62,133 nucleotides of DNA, taken from positions 1 through 62,133 of the forward strand of contig DASZTS010000041.1 of assembly GCA_035547915.1 (NCBI GenBank). The letters are read 5' to 3'. How positions within the stretch are numbered: position 1 is the stretch's first letter; every line of letters begins with the position of its first letter. Source of the DNA: DASSFG01 sp035547915 (GTDB lineage: Bacteria; Planctomycetota; Planctomycetia; Pirellulales; JAICIG01). Shown one piece after another: positions 20,616 through 28,983 of this stretch. Below the pieces are notes generated by a model. The model was not told the origin of the DNA, did not search any database, and saw nothing but the letters and a program-made list of their open reading frames with translations. Made by a program: the position numbers and the translations under genes.

Positions 20616-20884
20616 GGCGACCCCCTAACAATATACCCGTCCGAGCCAACGGTTTGTCCACAATCACAGATCGTGTCGCGTGGTTGTCCTATCTGGATCG
20701 CACGCGGCAGATATACAGAATCCGGCCACCGTTCTGGCGGCAAACCACATTTGCGATCGAGTTCGAACCATGGTTAGTGCTCGTTTGCGCAACGTGCTTG
20801 GGCCAGATTTTACACGGATGGAAGACGGCGTGTGCCCCCTCGCCTCCTGCTGCCTGGCATGCTCGATGGTCCACCCGCACCGGT

Positions 20885-21319
20885 TCATTCGTCCTGCTCC
20901 GGCGCCCCTCGCCGCTCGACGAGCCAGCGGAACCCGACGCAGAGGTAGCCGAGGGCGATGCTCAGCAAGAGCGTGTAACCTACGAACGTTTTGAATGTTC
21001 CCGCATCCATGAAGTCGAAGCCGTTGGGTTCCCTTGTTAAGAGCCATTGAGACCACAATTGCAGCGTGTGGCTCACGTAGCTGGCCATCATCGCAACGGG
21101 GACCACGGCCCCTATACAGAACGGTCGAACAGCCCTTTTCCCGTAGATTATTCCGATCAAGAGCAACGCGAGTGAGGCGGGGATGATGGTCAAAATCGCC
21201 GGCGTAGCAATTTCGACAGATGCCTGAAACATCAATGCCAGCACCGCCGCCACGGCAGCGACCGTCAGGAGAAGGGCGGCGAGGCTGAACTGGGATATCT
21301 GAGTTGGTTTGTTTGTCAA
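20885..21319 (-). CDS. Small integral membrane protein, unknown function
   Basis: 144 residues with about four hydrophobic segments: LAALLLTVAAVAAVLALMF, TPAILTIIPASLALLLIGII, an amphipathic FCIGAVVPVAMMASYV, and TFVGYTLLLSIALGYLCVGF. The opening FSLAALLLTV motif after a short polar head is common in small planctomycete membrane proteins. The only in-frame start found is TTG at 21319, which overlaps the TGA stop of the upstream IS110 transposase. The insertion sequence may therefore have replaced the native upstream region, and expression could depend on read-through from the IS. Function not recognised. Confidence 0.6.
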   Translation of the reverse strand: MTNKPTQISQFSLAALLLTVAAVAAVLALMFQASVEIATPAILTIIPASLALLLIGIIYGKRAVRPFCIGAVVPVAMMASYVSHTLQLWSQWLLTREPNGFDFMDAGTFKTFVGYTLLLSIALGYLCVGFRWLVERRGAPEQDE

Positions 21320-22596
21320 CTGGTCGGGTCCGGTTGTGGTGGCAAATAAGCGATCAGGTTAAAGGAGGTTTGGCGCAGGCATTCAATGTAGCGGAGTTCG
21401 TCGTAGGGTTGGCGGTTTTTCCAACATCGTGTGAGGATGCGTTGCCATTTGAAGGCCAGACTGCGGATAATCTCGTGATGGTGATGCCCCGCGGCTTTGC
21501 GCATGGCTACGTAAGCTTTCGTCCAACGGGAGTACCGAACCGAGGCCTGCGCGAATTCATGGAACGTCTGTCGGAGAAATTTGGGACAGGCCCAGCGCAT
21601 CTGGACAGAGCTCATCTTGCCACTTGCCCTGGTTACGGGAGCGATTCCACTCAGGCGTTGCATATCTTCGGCTCCTTGGTACTTGTCGCGGTCGGTGCCG
21701 TAAGCCGCTGCCAACCGAGGAGCCAGCGCTTCGCCGGCTCCGGGGAACGAACTGAATATCGGCGCGTCTGGATGTTCGGCAAAGAGGCTGGCGATCTTGG
21801 CTTCCGTCTCGGTGATCGCACGGTTGAGTGCTCGGATCATGACGACCAGATTGACGACGGCCAGTCGAGCGTGCTCCAGTATGGCACGATCGGACGTCAG
21901 CGGTTTTACCTTCCGCACCGTGGCGATCCGCTCGCGCAGCAGTTCCTCGGCGGACGGATCACCCGCCTTGCGGTGCTTCTTCGGCAGCCACTTCTCGAGC
22001 TGTTTAGGCGAGGCCCGCTGTAGTTTTCGCTGCGACGGAAACCTTCCGAGCTGGCTTAAGAAGGACTCGCTCCACAGGTCGCCGTCGCAAAAATCCAATG
22101 CCAGACGATCGCTGTCTTTCAAACGTTGACGGAGTGCGTTCGTCTGCGCGACGCGGTCTTGGACCCACTTGCGTCGCTGCTCACTCATCAAGCGGAGGCC
22201 GCGGGTGATCGCATCCTCCGGGTGCCAGGCCCGCAGTTTATCCCGTTGTTCGCGGAGGAAGCGGGCCAGCAGCTCGGCGTCGTTGGGATCACTCTTGGCG
22301 CCGCTGGGATACAACGCCGTGCGATAGTCGGAGAACTGCTTGGGATTGATGGGGAAGAGAACGAGAAATTCGTATTGCATCAAGACGTAGATCAGAGCAC
22401 CTCGCCATTGTTCCAGACAGACCGCAACCTGTTGTCCTCCGAATCGCTGCCGCGAATCAGCGATCCACACGGCGATCGCGAGTTCCTTTCCGGCCAAGAA
22501 ACTGAATGGATCTGACACGCTGGCCCCTGGCACTACGAGACCCCTAAAGAGTGAGACGTCGGTCGTCGTCTCCGGCTGAATCGGGTGCCGGTTCAT
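21316..22596 (-). CDS. IS110 family transposase with degenerate N-terminus
   Basis: 426 codons. The central RuvC-like part is normal (VAVCLEQWRGALIY, LVLFPINPKQ, SGAKSDPNDAELLARF), as is the C-terminal transposase_20 part (SSFPGAGEALAPRLAAAYG, MQRLSGIAPVTRASGK). IS110 enzymes are DEDD nucleases whose first Asp lies in a GIDWA-type motif within the first ~15 residues. Here the first ~40 residues are unrelated and no such motif is present, although similarity resumes at ELAIAVWIADSRQRFGG. The first catalytic Asp is thus missing, so the copy is probably inactive. I found no GIDWA-like stretch in the 200 bp upstream. Confidence 0.8.
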   Translation of the reverse strand: MNRHPIQPETTTDVSLFRGLVVPGASVSDPFSFLAGKELAIAVWIADSRQRFGGQQVAVCLEQWRGALIYVLMQYEFLVLFPINPKQFSDYRTALYPSGAKSDPNDAELLARFLREQRDKLRAWHPEDAITRGLRLMSEQRRKWVQDRVAQTNALRQRLKDSDRLALDFCDGDLWSESFLSQLGRFPSQRKLQRASPKQLEKWLPKKHRKAGDPSAEELLRERIATVRKVKPLTSDRAILEHARLAVVNLVVMIRALNRAITETEAKIASLFAEHPDAPIFSSFPGAGEALAPRLAAAYGTDRDKYQGAEDMQRLSGIAPVTRASGKMSSVQMRWACPKFLRQTFHEFAQASVRYSRWTKAYVAMRKAAGHHHHEIIRSLAFKWQRILTRCWKNRQPYDELRYIECLRQTSFNLIAYLPPQPDPTS

Positions 22597-22678
22597 CGGC
22601 CTTGTGGCATGCGTTCTTTGCGCTTCTGCGCATTCTCCATCGGAAACTCCCTAAAACATGCGCTTTCGATGGGACGCT

Positions 22679-22699
22679 GGACTTTAACAATTAAAGTCC
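22679..22699. promoter_or_regulatory. Perfect 9-bp inverted repeat with 3-nt spacer
   Basis: GGACTTTAA (22679-22687) and its perfect complement TTAAAGTCC (22691-22699) are separated by CAA. It is AT-rich compared with its surroundings and lies about 100 bp before the first tolC-like gene and 83 bp before the IS110 reading frame. It could be a repressor site, a short hairpin, or part of the IS110 insertion boundary. No factor can be assigned. Confidence 0.45.
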
Positions 22700-22799
22700 G
22701 TGCCATCGCAGACCGAATAACCGGCAAACATGGTGCAGACTCCCCATTTTCTGACATGACGCCGGGGAGCCACATCTAATCGCGATACCTTTGACAACG

Positions 22800-24590
22800 A
22801 TGCAAAAAGCCGGCAATCGCCTGACCGTCGCCGTGCTCTTGCTGGGTCACACCTGCATCGCGCACCCGTGCCGAGGGGAAAACAGTGCTCCGCGGCCGAT
22901 GGGTTCGCCCCTATATGTACAAGCCGCACACCATGCATCCACCAAGAGGTTGGCACAGCCGACTCCAAGTAGGCCGACGCCTCTGTCGAGAAGCATTGAA
23001 CCATCTCCTCTCGTGAGCATTCCGTCGCCGCTTAGCCGTCCCAGGCTGCCAAGCGTAAAGTCGCCTCTCGAATTGCCTCCGCCGCCGGGCGGCGAAACGG
23101 TCTCGCTTCCGTTGCCTCCGCTTGAGCCTGGCGACCTCCGCTTACCTATCAACCTCGCAACTGCTTTGCGGCTAGCTGATGGACGGCCCCTGATCATCGC
23201 CGCCGCGCAAGTCAGCGCGTGGTCGGCCGAGGCACAACTGCAGAAAGCGAAGGTACTTTGGATACCTTCGTTCATGGTGGCGGCTAGCTATCTCCGGCAC
23301 GACGGCCCGGTCGATTTCAATCAGGGAATCGACGTGCCACAAGGGACGGGGATCTTCGGGCAGCCGGCGCCGGGTGGTTTTGGCAAGCCGATGAACCAGA
23401 ACCTCAACTGGTTTATCGCGGGTGTCAGCCTCTACCAGGTCGTTGCCACGACCGACGCCATCTTCCAGCCGTTGGCCGCGCGCCAGATGCTCGACGCCAA
23501 ACGATGGGATATCCAAACCGCAAAAAACGACGTCCTCTTGGAGGTCGCGAGGTGCTATTTCAACGTCCACCGATTTCGTGGGCAGTACGCCGGCGCGATC
23601 TACACAGTCAAGGAGGGGCGAAAGTTGCTGGCTGCCATCGATACGCTGGGCAGCGACCTGGTTCCCGAGGTTGAGGTGGATCGCGCCCGAAATCTGGTGG
23701 CCTTCCTCGAACAGCAGTCCGTCCGGGCTCGTGAGAACTGGCGGGTGGCGAGTGCCGATCTGACCCAGGTTCTCCGCCTCGACTCTCGCGCCGTGTGCGA
23801 ACCGTTGGAGCACGACCATCTGCAAATCACCTTGCTCGATCCCTCTCGTCCGCTGGACGAACTAATCCCGATGGGGCTGCGAAATCGTCCCGAGTTGGCC
23901 GCGCACCAGGCGGAGATCAAAGCGGCGCAAGTCCGCATCCGCCAAGAAAAGATGCGCCCGCTCCTCCCCTCGGTGTTGCTCACCGGTTGGCAGACTCCAG
24001 GCGGCATGGTGCCTCAGGCATCCATCTTTGGCACAGGCCGGGGAAGCAAGTTCGATCTTTGGAGTTTCCGCGATGACGTCAGTGCCCAAGTCGTCTGGCA
24101 GTTGGATAGTTTTGGCTTGGGTAACATGGCGCTCGTCAAGAAGCGGCGCGGCGAGCAATCGGAAGCCATCGCCAAGCTGATGCAGGCGCAAGACACCGTC
24201 GCCGCGGAAATCAATCAGGCGCAGACCCAGGTTCAGTCGACTGCGGCACGTGTTGTTCAAGCCGAACGATCATTACATACGGGGTTCGTCACCTACCAAA
24301 AGAACTTCGAGGGGCTCGGGCAAACGAAGCGGTTTGCCAACGTGCTGGAACTGGTGTACCGGCCTCAAGAAGCCGTCTATGCGCTCAAGATGCTTCACCA
24401 GGCGTTCAACGAGTACTTTAACACGGTGGCTAACTACAACACGTCACAGTTCTTGTTATTTCATGCCCTCGGCTATCCGGCCCGCGAACTGACGTTTTCT
24501 CGGCCGCCGGGCGAAATCATCCCAGTCAACACGCGGCGGCAAGGCTATCTGCCGCCGGTGGGCACAGGGCCTCCGCAAGCACCACGCTAA
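22800..24590 (+). CDS. TolC-like outer membrane efflux protein, paralogue 1
   Basis: 596 residues from ATG 22800; a TTG 3 codons upstream is less likely. A signal peptide (RLTVAVLLLGHTCIAHP) is followed by a ~70-residue Pro/Ser-rich linker. The TolC/OEP domain then runs to the end, from INLATALRLADGRPLIIAAA through long helical segments (AQVSAWSAEAQLQKAK; NDVLLEVARCYFNVHRFRG; EVDRARNLVAFLEQQSV). Such proteins trimerise into a beta-barrel plus periplasmic tunnel. The C-terminus has YLPPVGTGPP, shared by all three paralogues in the array. No membrane-fusion protein or inner-membrane transporter gene is adjacent. Confidence 0.85.
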   Translation: MQKAGNRLTVAVLLLGHTCIAHPCRGENSAPRPMGSPLYVQAAHHASTKRLAQPTPSRPTPLSRSIEPSPLVSIPSPLSRPRLPSVKSPLELPPPPGGETVSLPLPPLEPGDLRLPINLATALRLADGRPLIIAAAQVSAWSAEAQLQKAKVLWIPSFMVAASYLRHDGPVDFNQGIDVPQGTGIFGQPAPGGFGKPMNQNLNWFIAGVSLYQVVATTDAIFQPLAARQMLDAKRWDIQTAKNDVLLEVARCYFNVHRFRGQYAGAIYTVKEGRKLLAAIDTLGSDLVPEVEVDRARNLVAFLEQQSVRARENWRVASADLTQVLRLDSRAVCEPLEHDHLQITLLDPSRPLDELIPMGLRNRPELAAHQAEIKAAQVRIRQEKMRPLLPSVLLTGWQTPGGMVPQASIFGTGRGSKFDLWSFRDDVSAQVVWQLDSFGLGNMALVKKRRGEQSEAIAKLMQAQDTVAAEINQAQTQVQSTAARVVQAERSLHTGFVTYQKNFEGLGQTKRFANVLELVYRPQEAVYALKMLHQAFNEYFNTVANYNTSQFLLFHALGYPARELTFSRPPGEIIPVNTRRQGYLPPVGTGPPQAPR

Positions 24591-24664
24591 GGAAATCATG
24601 GGAAGCGACAGAGGCGAGTCGATTTGTGAATCAACGAGAAGTTCTTGGAGAGGGAGTTGAGCCG

Positions 24665-26533
24665 ATGCTCCGCACACCGTTTGCCACCCGCTTGAGCCGG
24701 TGCGAGCCCGCTAAGACAGGCTCAGAGGGTCTCCTTTCAGGCTTACGCAGCCGGCGGCTGAAACTGGTAGTGAAGATCTGTGTTTGTTTGGGTTGGGTAG
24801 CCGGTCAGGCGCCTTCGCCTTGTTGGGCGGCCCCGCCACGTCGGGCGACTGTCACGGCCGCCTACCAGCGCCCAACTCGTCCGCGGGCATCACCGCCGCA
24901 AGGACCGGCACTCGCGCCGCGAACGGAGCCAAAGGCACGCGGGGCAAGTGAGGACACGCCAACGCCCATCGGACTCCGTCTTCCTGCCAAACCGAGCCGG
25001 TTGTCGTCACTGGAAGTGCCTCCGCCGAACAATGGAGAGGTCGCGAAGCTGCAAGTTCCCAAACCCGAACCGGGGGATCTTCGTTTTCCAATCAACCTGG
25101 CTACGGCTCTGCGGCTGGCCGATGTGCGGCCGTTGGTGATCGCCGCCGCGCAAGCGAGCGCTTGGATCGCGGAGGCTAGGTTGCAAGAAGCCAAGACCCT
25201 ATGGATACCAGATTTAAACTTGGGCTTCGACTACACCCGGCATGATGGCTTGGGACCAGATACTCTCAACGGCCAAAACATACCACAGGGCGTAAACGCC
25301 AATGGTCAATCCGATCCGACGTCGTTTGGAAAGTCACTCAACCAGAATATCAATTTCTTCTATGGTGGCGGTGCTTTCTTCTTGATGCAGTACGCCACCG
25401 ACATGATTTTCCAGCCTCTGGCGGCGCGGCAGAATCTCGACGCCGCCCGTTGGGATATCCAGACCGCGAAAAATGAAGCGCTGTTCTCGACCGCCGACGC
25501 CTACTTCGAGGTACACAAGTGGCGCGGAACGTATGCCGGTGCCATCGACGTTGTCTTGAAGGGCCGCCGCCTGGTCTCCGAGATCGACGACCTCAGCCGC
25601 GACCTCGTGTCGGCCGTGGAAGTGGATCGGGCTCGCAATCTGCTGGCCGACCTGGAGCAGGAGGCCGTCGTCGCGCGGCAGAATTGGAGAAAGGCCAGCG
25701 CTGACCTGACCGAGGTTCTCCGCTTGGATCCGCGCGCGGTCGTCGAACCGCTGGAGCCTGATCACTTGCAGATTACCCTCATCGATCCTGGCCGTCCGCT
25801 CGACGAGCTGACGAAGATCGCCCTGACCAATCGCCCCGAGTTGGCCTCGCAGCAAGCGCTCGTTCAGGCCTCGCTGGTAAATATTCGCCGCGAAAAGATG
25901 CGGCCCGTTATTCCCATACCAATGGTGAACGGCTTCCAAACTCCCTACGAACAACTGCAATTCGGGGCCAACGGGATCGGCCAGGGCAACAAGATGAACA
26001 TTTGGTACTTTCGCAATGACATTGCCCCGGGCGTCATGTGGCAAGCCGATTCGTTGGGGATGGGTAACGCGGCCATGGTCAAATGGATGCGGAGCGAAGC
26101 CTCGGGGGCCATGGTGCAGTTATTCAGGGTACAAGACGCAGTGGCCGGCGACGTGACGCGCTCGCAGGCGAGGCTCCAATCCGCGGCGGCGCGAGTCGTG
26201 CAGGCCGAGCGCGAGCTGCGCGGGGCACTCATCAATTTCAAAGGCACCGAGGAGGGGCTGGGGCAGACAAAACGCTTCGGCAACATGCTGCAATTAATCT
26301 CTCGTCCGCAGGAAGCCGTCTTTGCTCTCAAGCTCCTCAAGTTGGCCTACGATGATTACTGGTCCACCGTCGCCGAGTACAACCAGGCCCAGTTTCGCCT
26401 ATACCACGCGTTAGGTTACCCGGCCCGGGAACTGGCCTATTTCCGCCGCACGGGACCGATCCTGGCGATCAACACGGTGCGTCCGCGCTACCTGCCACCG
26501 GTCGGCACCGGGCCGCCGCCGCCATCGCGCTAG
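24665..26533 (+). CDS. TolC-like outer membrane efflux protein, paralogue 2
   Basis: 622 residues from ATG 24665, chosen because GGAGAGGGAG lies upstream; the frame is open from GTG 24626. An N-terminal Arg/Lys-rich stretch precedes the hydrophobic LKLVVKICVCLGWVAG (signal sequence), then a Pro-rich linker and the OEP domain. It shares blocks with its neighbours: GDLRFPINLATALRLADVRP, LEPDHLQITLIDPGRPLDEL, TKRFGNMLQLISRPQEAV and YLPPVGTGPPPPSR. It starts 74 bp after paralogue 1, suggesting cotranscription. A terminator-like repeat lies 37 bp downstream. Confidence 0.87.
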   Translation: MLRTPFATRLSRCEPAKTGSEGLLSGLRSRRLKLVVKICVCLGWVAGQAPSPCWAAPPRRATVTAAYQRPTRPRASPPQGPALAPRTEPKARGASEDTPTPIGLRLPAKPSRLSSLEVPPPNNGEVAKLQVPKPEPGDLRFPINLATALRLADVRPLVIAAAQASAWIAEARLQEAKTLWIPDLNLGFDYTRHDGLGPDTLNGQNIPQGVNANGQSDPTSFGKSLNQNINFFYGGGAFFLMQYATDMIFQPLAARQNLDAARWDIQTAKNEALFSTADAYFEVHKWRGTYAGAIDVVLKGRRLVSEIDDLSRDLVSAVEVDRARNLLADLEQEAVVARQNWRKASADLTEVLRLDPRAVVEPLEPDHLQITLIDPGRPLDELTKIALTNRPELASQQALVQASLVNIRREKMRPVIPIPMVNGFQTPYEQLQFGANGIGQGNKMNIWYFRNDIAPGVMWQADSLGMGNAAMVKWMRSEASGAMVQLFRVQDAVAGDVTRSQARLQSAAARVVQAERELRGALINFKGTEEGLGQTKRFGNMLQLISRPQEAVFALKLLKLAYDDYWSTVAEYNQAQFRLYHALGYPARELAYFRRTGPILAINTVRPRYLPPVGTGPPPPSR

Positions 26534-26570
26534 TAGGTGACATCACGTACGACCACGGCTGAGTCCTAAG

Positions 26571-26676
26571 ACTAAGAGCGGCTGACAAAACCTGGAAGCC
26601 GGAGCGCCGTGGCTTAAAAATCGGCTGTGAAACGCCGATTTTTCGAAGCTCGATCCGGTTTTGTCGGTTGCTCTAA
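26571..26676 (+). repeat. Dispersed palindromic element, copy A, with a perfect internal terminator-like hairpin
   Basis: 106 bp between tolC-like paralogues 2 and 3. The ends form imperfect inverted repeats: CTAAGAGCGGCTGACAAAAC on the left, and on the right the complement of CTTAGAGCAACCGACAAAAC. The core AAAAATCGGC (26615-26624) and GCCGATTTTT (26633-26642) make a perfect 10-bp stem with an 8-nt loop and a T-run on both strands, a bidirectional rho-independent terminator shape. The reverse complement matches copy B (37206-37313) along nearly its whole length. Confidence 0.85.
26615..26642. terminator. Candidate bidirectional terminator inside copy A
   Basis: A 10-bp perfect stem with loop TGTGAAAC, flanked by A5 on the left and T5 on the right. 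Transcripts from tolC paralogue 2 would meet it 82 bp after the stop, leaving paralogue 3 to its own promoter unless read-through occurs. Confidence 0.6.
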
Positions 26677-26742
26677 GGTTTTGCGAACGCGAGTACGAGC
26701 GACATTTCAGCGGCTCAAGTCAGAACGGAAGGAACCGTCTGC

Positions 26743-28569
26743 ATGCGACAATCAAACCGCTTTTTGATCGGCCTAACCTGCGTGTTCCTGGCCGGCATGC
26801 ATAATTCGGCCTGGGGCGGTGAACAAGCCTCGCGTGTGCGCGCAAATGGAGACCGGGGTGCGAGCAGGCCGCGGTTAGCGTCACGGACAGACGACCCGCC
26901 AAACCAAAAAGTGCCGCCTCTGTTAACCTTTCCAGCGCGTGGGAACAAGCTGGAGGGCCGGCCCAGCAAAAAGTCGCCACTGGAGGAGCCGGCGACGCCC
27001 GGCGGCGAGGTGCTGGATATGAGGTCGCCACCGCCCGAGCCTGCCGATCTGCGCTTTCCCATAAACCTGGCCACTGCCCTGCGGCTGGCGGACGCACGGC
27101 CGATCGTCGTTTCCCTCATCGGCACCAACGTCTGGACTGCGGAAGCCGATCTCCAAAAGGCCAAGGTGCTCTGGGTGCCCACGATCAACTTCGCGGCCGA
27201 TTACGTCCGCCACGACGGCTACGGACCGGACCTCAACCGCGGCGTGAATGTTCCTCAGGGTGTCAATGCCCTCGGGCAACCTGCGCCCGGCAGCTTGGGC
27301 CGCCCGCTCAAACAAAATATCAACTGGTTTTATGGCGGTGGGGGATTCACCTGGATGCCGTCCGGAGCGAACCTCTTCATTCAGCCTGATCCTGCTCCAC
27401 CGCTGCTCCCCACACCGCAGTTCCAGTTCACGACCGAGATGATCTTCGAACCGCTGCGCCAGCGGCAGATGCTCAACGCGGCACGCTGGAACCTTCAAAC
27501 CGCCAAAAACGATGCCCTTTATATGACCGCCAAAGCGTACTTTGATGTGCATCGATATCGCGGGCGATACGTGGTGGCGATCGATGCTGTCCAACGAGGC
27601 CGAAAGCTGGTGGCGATGATCGCGGACCTGACCCCCGACTTGGTCTCCGGCGCCGAGATCGACCGGGCTCGTAACCTGCTCGCCGACTTGGAGCAGAAGG
27701 CTGTCGAGGCACGTCAGAACTGGCGTATCGCCAGCGCCGAACTCACGCGCGTGCTACGTCTCGACCCGCGCGCGGTGGTCGAACCGCTGGAACACGACCA
27801 CCTGCAAATCACTTTAATTTCTCCTGAGCGTTCGCTCGATGAGTTGATCCCCATCGCCCTCACCAACCGCCCCGAGCTGGCGTCGCACCAGGCGGTCGTC
27901 CAGGCCACGCTGGTGGCGATTCGTCGCGAGAAGCTCCGGCCACTGCTTCCCTCATTGTTTTTGAACGGCTTCCAGTCGCCCTTTGAATTGATCCAAGCGG
28001 GGGCCGTAGGCGAAGGGAACGGCAACAAGATGAACCAGTGGAGTCCGCGAGATGATATCACTCCTCAGGTTATCTTTATCGCCAACGGCTTGGGGTTCAG
28101 AAACTTGGCGGCGGTCAAGGAGGCGCGCGGTATGTCGTCGCGGCAACTGGTCGCGTTGTTTCGCATGCAGGATTCCGTCGCAGCAGGCGTGACGCGGATT
28201 CAGGCCGATCTTCAGTCGGCGGCTGCCCGCGTCGTGCAAGCCGAACGAGAGGTGAGGTCGGCCTTGATCAACTACAACGGCAACGTCGAGGGACTGGAAC
28301 AAACGAAACGCTTCGGCAATGTCTTGATCCAGATATTCCGTCCGCAGGAGGTCGTGTTCGCTCTGCAACTGTTAATGACGGCCTACGAACATTACATCGA
28401 TACGGTTGCCGATTACAACACGGCGCAGTTTGCGATGTTTCACGAATTGGGTTACCCGGCCCGCGAGATCGCCTTTTCAGGGCGAGTCGGTGAGATCATG
28501 CCGGTAAATACCCGGCGGCCTGACTACCTTCCGCCCGTGGGTACGGGGCCGCCACCGGCAACCCGCTAG
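26743..28569 (+). CDS. TolC-like outer membrane efflux protein, paralogue 3
   Basis: 608 residues from ATG 26743, preceded by AAGGA. The signal peptide is FLIGLTCVFLAGMHNSAWG. A basic and Pro-rich linker leads into the OEP domain (PINLATALRLADARPIVVSL). Compared with paralogues 1 and 2 it has a short extra Pro-rich loop around residues 205-225 (between GGGFTWMPSGANLF and FTTEMIFEPL). The conserved end YLPPVGTGPPPATR is present. Separated from paralogue 2 by copy A of the dispersed repeat. Substrate unknown; no pump components are in the window. Confidence 0.87.
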   Translation: MRQSNRFLIGLTCVFLAGMHNSAWGGEQASRVRANGDRGASRPRLASRTDDPPNQKVPPLLTFPARGNKLEGRPSKKSPLEEPATPGGEVLDMRSPPPEPADLRFPINLATALRLADARPIVVSLIGTNVWTAEADLQKAKVLWVPTINFAADYVRHDGYGPDLNRGVNVPQGVNALGQPAPGSLGRPLKQNINWFYGGGGFTWMPSGANLFIQPDPAPPLLPTPQFQFTTEMIFEPLRQRQMLNAARWNLQTAKNDALYMTAKAYFDVHRYRGRYVVAIDAVQRGRKLVAMIADLTPDLVSGAEIDRARNLLADLEQKAVEARQNWRIASAELTRVLRLDPRAVVEPLEHDHLQITLISPERSLDELIPIALTNRPELASHQAVVQATLVAIRREKLRPLLPSLFLNGFQSPFELIQAGAVGEGNGNKMNQWSPRDDITPQVIFIANGLGFRNLAAVKEARGMSSRQLVALFRMQDSVAAGVTRIQADLQSAAARVVQAEREVRSALINYNGNVEGLEQTKRFGNVLIQIFRPQEVVFALQLLMTAYEHYIDTVADYNTAQFAMFHELGYPAREIAFSGRVGEIMPVNTRRPDYLPPVGTGPPPATR

Positions 28570-28983
28570 TCTTCTTGTGATTGGGATACGGTTGCGGCCG
28601 ATCCTGAGCGCCACGAACCAGAGCAATGAGGGGATCCGATGGCCTATCGTTCTTCGTGTCTATCGGTTCGGTGGGCTTGTCGAGGATAAGCCCTTTCGCC
28701 TTCCGTCCGCACTGCGGCTGATCACCAGCCTGCCGTTGGTGCGAAATATTCCAGCGCGGATGGTAGAGGCGCGTCAATCGCTACGGGCAAGCGTTTTCAC
28801 CGCGTCCAATGTCGGCTTGTGTGGATCCGAGTTCGTCTCGATTCCCTTGCGGAGACGAGTACGATCGTCCTCAATGCCGACCCTTCTGGAACGCCGACAC
28901 CCGCAACCGACGCGCCGCTGCCCAAATATGTTAGCAGCGAACGCGTTGGCCGGGGTGTCGTCCCCTTTTTCCGCTGCTAGCCC
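28570..28983. other. Intergenic region between convergent tolC paralogue 3 and the second giant gene
   Basis: No convincing gene is seen; the open frames here have no recognisable protein. A weak hairpin, GGGG 28952-28955 with CCCC 28962-28965 followed by T5 (28966-28970), could end plus-strand transcripts, but the stem is only 4 bp. Confidence 0.4.

Noticed and set aside
28600..28980. Plus-strand frame with a protein-like end (VLNADPSGTPTPATDAPLPK)
   Set aside because: No start codon with a ribosome site and no recognisable family; the composition could arise by chance in GC-rich DNA.
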